The notes beneath the pieces were generated by a model. That model did not search any database and was not told the DNA's origin. It saw nothing but the letters and a program-made list of their open reading frames with translations. DNA of 59,415 nt, from contig NYTP01000002.1 of the NCBI GenBank assembly GCA_002683575.1, positions 1 to 59,415 of the forward strand, in the 5' to 3' direction. Origin of the DNA: Bermanella sp. Its GTDB lineage: Bacteria > Pseudomonadota > Gammaproteobacteria > Pseudomonadales > Oceanobacteraceae. Of the stretch, positions 55,292-59,415 are shown one piece after another. A program made the translations under genes and the position numbers. Each line of letters starts with the position of its first letter. The first letter of the stretch is position 1.

Positions 55292-56994
55292 TCTAACCTC
55301 CCAGCAATTGACTGATCTTCAAACACGGTGGGGGTAATATTCATTAAGCGTAAACTGGATTGAGTGACCCTTGAAAAAATAGGTGCGGCCACTTCACCAC
55401 CGTAATACTCTCGCCCATTAGGTTCATCAATCACGACAATAGTAACGATTCTTGGATCATCCGCAGGGGCAATACCCGCAAATAAGGATAAATAACGTTC
55501 ATCTTCATAACCATTTGCACCCACCTTATGAACTGTGCCGGTTTTACCGGCCACAGGATAACCTTCAACATGAGCACGACGGGCAGTGCCTTTTGGCCCA
55601 ACCACACTTTCCAGCATGGCCACCACGTCATTGGCTACTTGTTCGGTCATAATGCGTTTGCCTTTTTCTGGATTACGGCGCACCAAGGTCAAAGGCTGCT
55701 TAACACCACCGTTTGCAAGTACTTGATAAGCTTGAGCTAGCTGTATAGGCGTGACCGCCAAACCATATCCATAGGACAAGGTGGCACTCTGTAAGCGATT
55801 CCAATTATTGGTTTCAACAGCGACCTTACCGCCGTTTTCGCCAGGCAACCCTAAACCAACTGGCTTACCTAAACCTAATTGCTGGTAGAATCCCCAAAGT
55901 TTTTCACCACCTAACTTAAATGACAATTTACTCACCGCAACGTTACTGGACTTGGTTAAGACACCGGTAATATCGAGCTTGCCGTAGTCACGATGATCAC
56001 GAATCGTTTTACTGCCCACACGCAAGTAACCAGGGTGTGTATTAATAATGCTATCTTTATTTATTTCACCCGCCATCAGGGCTGCGGCAATCGTGAACGG
56101 TTTTACTGTTGAGCCTGGCTCAAAGATATCCGTCACACTGCGATTACGCACACTGGCGGCTTTTAATTCTGAACGATTATTGGGGTTAAACGCTGGTTGA
56201 TTGACAAGAGCTAAAATCTCACCGGTTTTAACATCTACCATCATCAAAGAGCCCGCTTTTGCTCCGTGCTGCTGCACTGATGCTTTTAATTCACGATAGG
56301 CCTGATACTGCAAACGTAAATCAATACTGAGCATTAATTCACTACCGGGCTGTGCGACCTTCATCACACCTAAATCTTTCACTAAACGACCTAGTCGGTC
56401 TTTTACCACGCGCCCTTTACCTGGCTGACCTTGCAGCCAAGTATCGTAAGCCAGTTCAACCCCTTCAATACCGTGCTCATCAATATTAGTGAAGCCCACC
56501 ACATGACTGGCCACTTCGGCTGCAGGGTAATAACGCTTAAACTCTTGCTGAATTCCCACACCGGGCAAAGATAAATTAGCAATGGCTTTTGCCATGGCTG
56601 GGTTCATGTGACGCTCTAGGTAGATAAATTCTTTATGTTTATGTGTGCGGATTCGCGCTAACAACTGGGCTCGAGTCATATTCAGCAATGGGGCAAGGGC
56701 CGAGACATCCACTTGATCTTTAATAATTTGCTTGGGGTTTGCCCAAATACTTTTAACAGGTGTGCTAACTGCCAATGGTTCATTATTACGATCCACAATC
56801 ATGCCTCGATAAGCATCAATATTGTGCTCACGAACCGTACGCTTGGTACCTTCTACTTGTAAAAAGTCCGTTTCAAATACTTGTAGCTGAGCCAACCTGA
56901 CCAACAAAACAGCAAACAGCAGTAAGCCTGCGCCCATTACTGTGTAATGACGCCAACGGTTACTGGTTTGTTCGTATTTATTTTTGCTAGCCAT
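55288..56994 (-). CDS. ftsI: Septal peptidoglycan transpeptidase (PBP3)
   Basis: A 568-residue class B penicillin-binding protein with a single N-terminal membrane helix (VMGAGLLLFAVLLVRLAQL). The PBP-dimer domain is at about 60-210. The transpeptidase domain has the active-site STVK (EPGSTVKPF) near residue 295, SSN (KSSNVAVSK) near 350 and KTG (AGKTGTVHK) near 480. It cross-links septal peptidoglycan with FtsW. It lies 19 nt after ftsL. Confidence 0.96.
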   Translation of the reverse strand: MASKNKYEQTSNRWRHYTVMGAGLLLFAVLLVRLAQLQVFETDFLQVEGTKRTVREHNIDAYRGMIVDRNNEPLAVSTPVKSIWANPKQIIKDQVDVSALAPLLNMTRAQLLARIRTHKHKEFIYLERHMNPAMAKAIANLSLPGVGIQQEFKRYYPAAEVASHVVGFTNIDEHGIEGVELAYDTWLQGQPGKGRVVKDRLGRLVKDLGVMKVAQPGSELMLSIDLRLQYQAYRELKASVQQHGAKAGSLMMVDVKTGEILALVNQPAFNPNNRSELKAASVRNRSVTDIFEPGSTVKPFTIAAALMAGEINKDSIINTHPGYLRVGSKTIRDHRDYGKLDITGVLTKSSNVAVSKLSFKLGGEKLWGFYQQLGLGKPVGLGLPGENGGKVAVETNNWNRLQSATLSYGYGLAVTPIQLAQAYQVLANGGVKQPLTLVRRNPEKGKRIMTEQVANDVVAMLESVVGPKGTARRAHVEGYPVAGKTGTVHKVGANGYEDERYLSLFAGIAPADDPRIVTIVVIDEPNGREYYGGEVAAPIFSRVTQSSLRLMNITPTVFEDQSIAGRLE

Positions 56995-57013
56995 TTAAGC
57001 GTGTTACTCAAAA

Positions 57014-57295
57014 TTACTTTTTCAAAAAATCATGTACTTCAATGATTCGAGTATTGATCGAACCTGGAAACTGCATATCCAATTTTTGTCTGGCCATTGC
57101 CTCAACTCGACTCGGCGCAGCCAGAGTGCTGTATTCCAACATCAGACGTCCATATTCCTCTTGCAGTTGAGCGTATTGCGAGCTTTCTTTTTGCCACTGC
57201 TGCGCCAATTGCCTGTTCACATAACTGGTATAAACAGTGGCCAGCGCGCACAACATTAATACAAGGAATACCCATTTTGCGTTGAAGCTTTTCAC
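57014..57295 (-). CDS. ftsL: Cell division protein FtsL
   Basis: This 93-residue bitopic protein has one membrane helix (WVFLVLMLCALATVYTSYV) after a short basic N-terminus. A periplasmic coiled coil (LAQQWQKESSQYAQLQEEYG) is followed by the ARQKLDMQFP segment typical of FtsL. It forms the FtsQBL complex. Its size and its place between rsmH (9 nt) and ftsI (19 nt) support the call, since the sequence is poorly conserved across the family. Confidence 0.92.
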   Translation of the reverse strand: MKSFNAKWVFLVLMLCALATVYTSYVNRQLAQQWQKESSQYAQLQEEYGRLMLEYSTLAAPSRVEAMARQKLDMQFPGSINTRIIEVHDFLKK

Positions 57296-57304
57296 GAACC
57301 GCTC

Positions 57305-58231
57305 TTATAATTGTTTTTGCGCAACACGCATAATGGCACTGCGTGATCGAATATTGGCATTCACTTCATCTTTACTCGGCTTAACCGCTTTACCGACATG
57401 CTTAAGCACAATAGGAAAATCAGTGGCCATAATCGGAATATCAGGTGGCAACTGCGGCCCTTTTTCTTTATCACGAATAAAGCGTTTTACCATGCGATCT
57501 TCTAGAGAGTGGAAACTGATCACCACTAAACGGCCGTCTTTTGCTAATAAATCTGTGGCTGTTTGCAGGCCAGAAGTAAGGTCGCCCAGCTCATCGTTTA
57601 AAAAGATACGAATAGCTTGAAAACTTTTAGTGGCCGGATGCTTGCCTTTCTCCCACTTAGGGTGCGCTTCTTTAATTACGTGAGCTAAATCCAACGTGCG
57701 CTCAAATGGCTCTTGCACGCGACGCATAACAATGGCCTTGGCCAGTCGGCGGCTATAACGCTCTTCACCGAACTGATAGAGTACATTAGCGATTTCTTCT
57801 TCTGATGCTGTGGCGACCCATTGCGCTGCAGTCAAACCGGACTCAGTATTCATTCGCATATCAAGCGGGCCATCATTCATAAAACTAAAACCACGCTCGG
57901 CTTCATCTAACTGAGGGCTACTGACGCCTAAATCCATCAAGATGCCAGCAACTGGACGTCCTTCGCCGTTTTGTTGAAGCCAGGTAGCCATTTCGGCAAA
58001 CGAGCCATGACAAATAGAAAAACGACTGTCTTGTGCAGCTAGCTCATTCGCCGTGGCAATGGCTCGCGGGTCTTTATCGATTCCGATTAATCGCCCATTA
58101 GGCGATAGCTTTTCTAAAATTAAACGGCTATGACCACCACGGCCAAAGGTGCAGTCGATGTAAAGACCATCAACATCTTGAACCAAAGCATCAACCGCTT
58201 CGTTTAATAGCACCGTAATATGTTCACTCAT
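57305..58231 (-). CDS. rsmH: 16S rRNA (cytosine(1402)-N4)-methyltransferase
   Basis: A 308-residue SAM-dependent methyltransferase (MraW). Motifs: [14 protein letters not shown] at the N-terminus, the SAM-binding [16 protein letters not shown] near residue 28, [14 protein letters not shown] near 100, and [16 protein letters not shown] near 245. It methylates C1402 in the ribosomal P site. Overlaps the mraZ stop by 4 nt. Confidence 0.97.
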   Translation of the reverse strand: MSEHITVLLNEAVDALVQDVDGLYIDCTFGRGGHSRLILEKLSPNGRLIGIDKDPRAIATANELAAQDSRFSICHGSFAEMATWLQQNGEGRPVAGILMDLGVSSPQLDEAERGFSFMNDGPLDMRMNTESGLTAAQWVATASEEEIANVLYQFGEERYSRRLAKAIVMRRVQEPFERTLDLAHVIKEAHPKWEKGKHPATKSFQAIRIFLNDELGDLTSGLQTATDLLAKDGRLVVISFHSLEDRMVKRFIRDKEKGPQLPPDIPIMATDFPIVLKHVGKAVKPSKDEVNANIRSRSAIMRVAQKQL

Positions 58232-58683
58232 AGGGATAGATTCATCAGCTCTTCTGGCAATTGGGTATCACCTTTCATTTCTTCAAGGTAACGTTCACGG
58301 CGTTCTGTCCAGTGGGTCTCGTCCCACAATTCAAATTTGTTGCCTTGGCCCATCATCACCATTTTCTTTTCAAGGCCGGCATATTCTCTTAACGGCCCTG
58401 GCAGCAATAAGCGACCATTAGCGTCCATATCGATGTCGGTGGCGTGACCTATGATCAATCGCTGAATACGGCGTGCGGCGGGATTAAAGCTAGGCAATGC
58501 TTCTATTTTGGCTTGAATGGGCTCCCATTCTTTTAAAGGATAAACGAGTAAACACTTCTCTTCAGTATCAATAGTAACTACTAAGGCGCCATCGTTGCTC
58601 TCATGCAACAATTGACGGTAGCGTGCAGGCACGGCCATTCGGCCTTTGGTATCGAGATTGATATTGTGCACACCACGAAACAT
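58228..58683 (-). CDS. mraZ: Transcriptional regulator MraZ
   Basis: This 151-residue protein has two SpoVT/AbrB-type domains, each with the conserved DxxGR motif: [16 protein letters not shown] near residue 8 and [20 protein letters not shown] near 85. MraZ forms a ring-shaped multimer that binds TGGGN repeats upstream of its own gene and represses the dcw operon; those repeats are seen here. It is the first gene of the cluster, with GGTGAAA before the ATG. Confidence 0.96.
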   Translation of the reverse strand: MFRGVHNINLDTKGRMAVPARYRQLLHESNDGALVVTIDTEEKCLLVYPLKEWEPIQAKIEALPSFNPAARRIQRLIIGHATDIDMDANGRLLLPGPLREYAGLEKKMVMMGQGNKFELWDETHWTERRERYLEEMKGDTQLPEELMNLSL

Positions 58684-58700
58684 AATTTATTTCACCTGCT

Positions 58701-58725
58701 ACCCAAAAAACTCCACATTTACCCA
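58701..58725 (-). promoter_or_regulatory. MraZ operator (three TGGGN-type repeats)
   Basis: On the minus strand TGGGT, TGGAG and TGGGT lie in direct repeat, each separated by exactly 5 nt (58725-58701). This is the known MraZ box spacing, with one substitution in the middle repeat. It lies 17 nt before the mraZ start and just downstream of the predicted transcription start. Confidence 0.85.
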
Positions 58726-58744
58726 CAAAACAACACTTTTGCAC

Positions 58745-58773
58745 ACTATAGAAACAGAACTAAGGTATTGCAA
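58745..58773 (-). promoter_or_regulatory. Promoter of the mraZ/dcw operon
   Basis: On the minus strand TTGCAA (58773-58768) and TATAGT (58750-58745) are separated by 17 nt. The expected start, near 58738, precedes the MraZ box. This is the only strong promoter seen for the dcw unit. Confidence 0.75.
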
Positions 58774-58942
58774 GGTACGATGTCGTGTTTTGAGCATTTA
58801 GGCCCATTAAGACCGCCTATTTAAAGGGCTTAGAGGAAAGTTGTCTAAGTAGATCGCCTAGTAATAACCGGACACTCAACCCATAACACCAAGAAGCATT
58901 CTGGGAACATAACCGACGTCATTTACCCAGATCCTAAGATAT

Positions 58943-58975
58943 AAAAAAACCCGCTGCCAAAACTGGCAACGGGTT
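58943..58975 (-). terminator. Intrinsic terminator of rnpB
   Basis: On the minus strand AAACCCGTTGCCA pairs with TGGCAGCGGGTTT around a short loop, with one A-C mismatch in the stem, followed by a U run (A7 at 58943-58949 on the plus strand). It lies about 9 nt past the RNase P RNA 3' end. Confidence 0.88.
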
Positions 58976-58983
58976 TCAATAAA

Positions 58984-59354
<371 letters not shown>

Positions 59355-59361
59355 GCGCGCA

Positions 59362-59389
59362 AGGATACGCTTTGTTTTAGTCAGGTCAA
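59362..59389 (-). promoter_or_regulatory. Promoter of rnpB
   Basis: On the minus strand TTGACC (59389-59384) and TATCCT (59367-59362) are separated by 16 nt, followed 7 nt later by the predicted RNA start. A GCGCGC discriminator between -10 and start suggests stringent control. Confidence 0.75.
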
Positions 59390-59415
59390 GCCAGTTATTC
59401 GGCTTTCTGCTCTAG

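Overview
The window is chromosomal DNA from a Gram-negative gammaproteobacterium, most likely a marine Oceanospirillales/Pseudomonadales-type organism. The evidence is the complete dcw division/cell-wall cluster in gammaproteobacterial order, a class A RNase P RNA gene next to mraZ, a meso-DAP-type MurE, lpxC (outer membrane), a sodium-pumping oxaloacetate decarboxylase, and a Pseudomonas-like FabY-type ketoacyl synthase. Genus is not determined. No rRNA, tRNA, IS element, prophage or CRISPR array was seen.

Layout. 1-8.7 kb: single genes and short operons (TRIC-type channel, alpha/beta hydrolase, MarC, an RhlE-like helicase with a small LETM1-like protein, a 650-residue FabY-like ketoacyl synthase divergent from a GlxA-like regulator, ArfB). 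8.0-13.4 kb: an iron operon read leftward, exbB-exbD-exbD-tonB-catecholate receptor-PiuC, with a Fur box inside the promoter of exbB. 13.5-16.1 kb: PhnA-like protein, GST, purC. 16.2-24.3 kb: six genes on the minus strand, namely a periplasmic binding protein, a membrane histidine kinase, a ZorA/ZorB-like proton-channel motor pair, a small CPFC/HxH protein of unknown function and a penicillin-acylase family enzyme. 24.6-28.0 kb: oadGAB. 28.3-33.2 kb: dusC, then a nitric-oxide (H-NOX) signalling cluster: histidine kinase, H-NOX sensor, HTH-receiver protein and, divergently, a receiver protein with a degenerate HD-GYP domain. 33.3-36 kb: cobQ, a TauE/SafE permease, mutT. 36-58.7 kb: argJ, secA, an M23 peptidase, lpxC and the dcw cluster up to mraZ, all on the minus strand. 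59 kb: rnpB, with its own promoter and terminator.

The dcw genes form one long leftward transcription unit with mostly 4-nt overlaps or gaps under 25 nt. It starts at a good sigma70 promoter followed by a three-repeat MraZ operator. It supplies peptidoglycan precursors (murC-G, mraY, ddlB), septal synthesis (ftsI, ftsW, ftsL, ftsQ) and the Z ring (ftsA, ftsZ).

The most interesting part is the accessory signalling region. The ZorAB-like pair resembles the motor core of Zorya anti-phage systems but carries neither ZorC/ZorD nor a recognisable HNH ZorE; instead it overlaps a small protein with a possible zinc site. It sits just downstream of a periplasmic sensor/kinase pair, with a 10-bp inverted repeat before it. 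The leaders of the periplasmic binding protein gene and of the HD-GYP-like regulator of the NO cluster, 7.7 kb apart, share tandem 9-bp repeats (GACAGSTTR) at almost the same distance from their start codons. This suggests a shared regulator.
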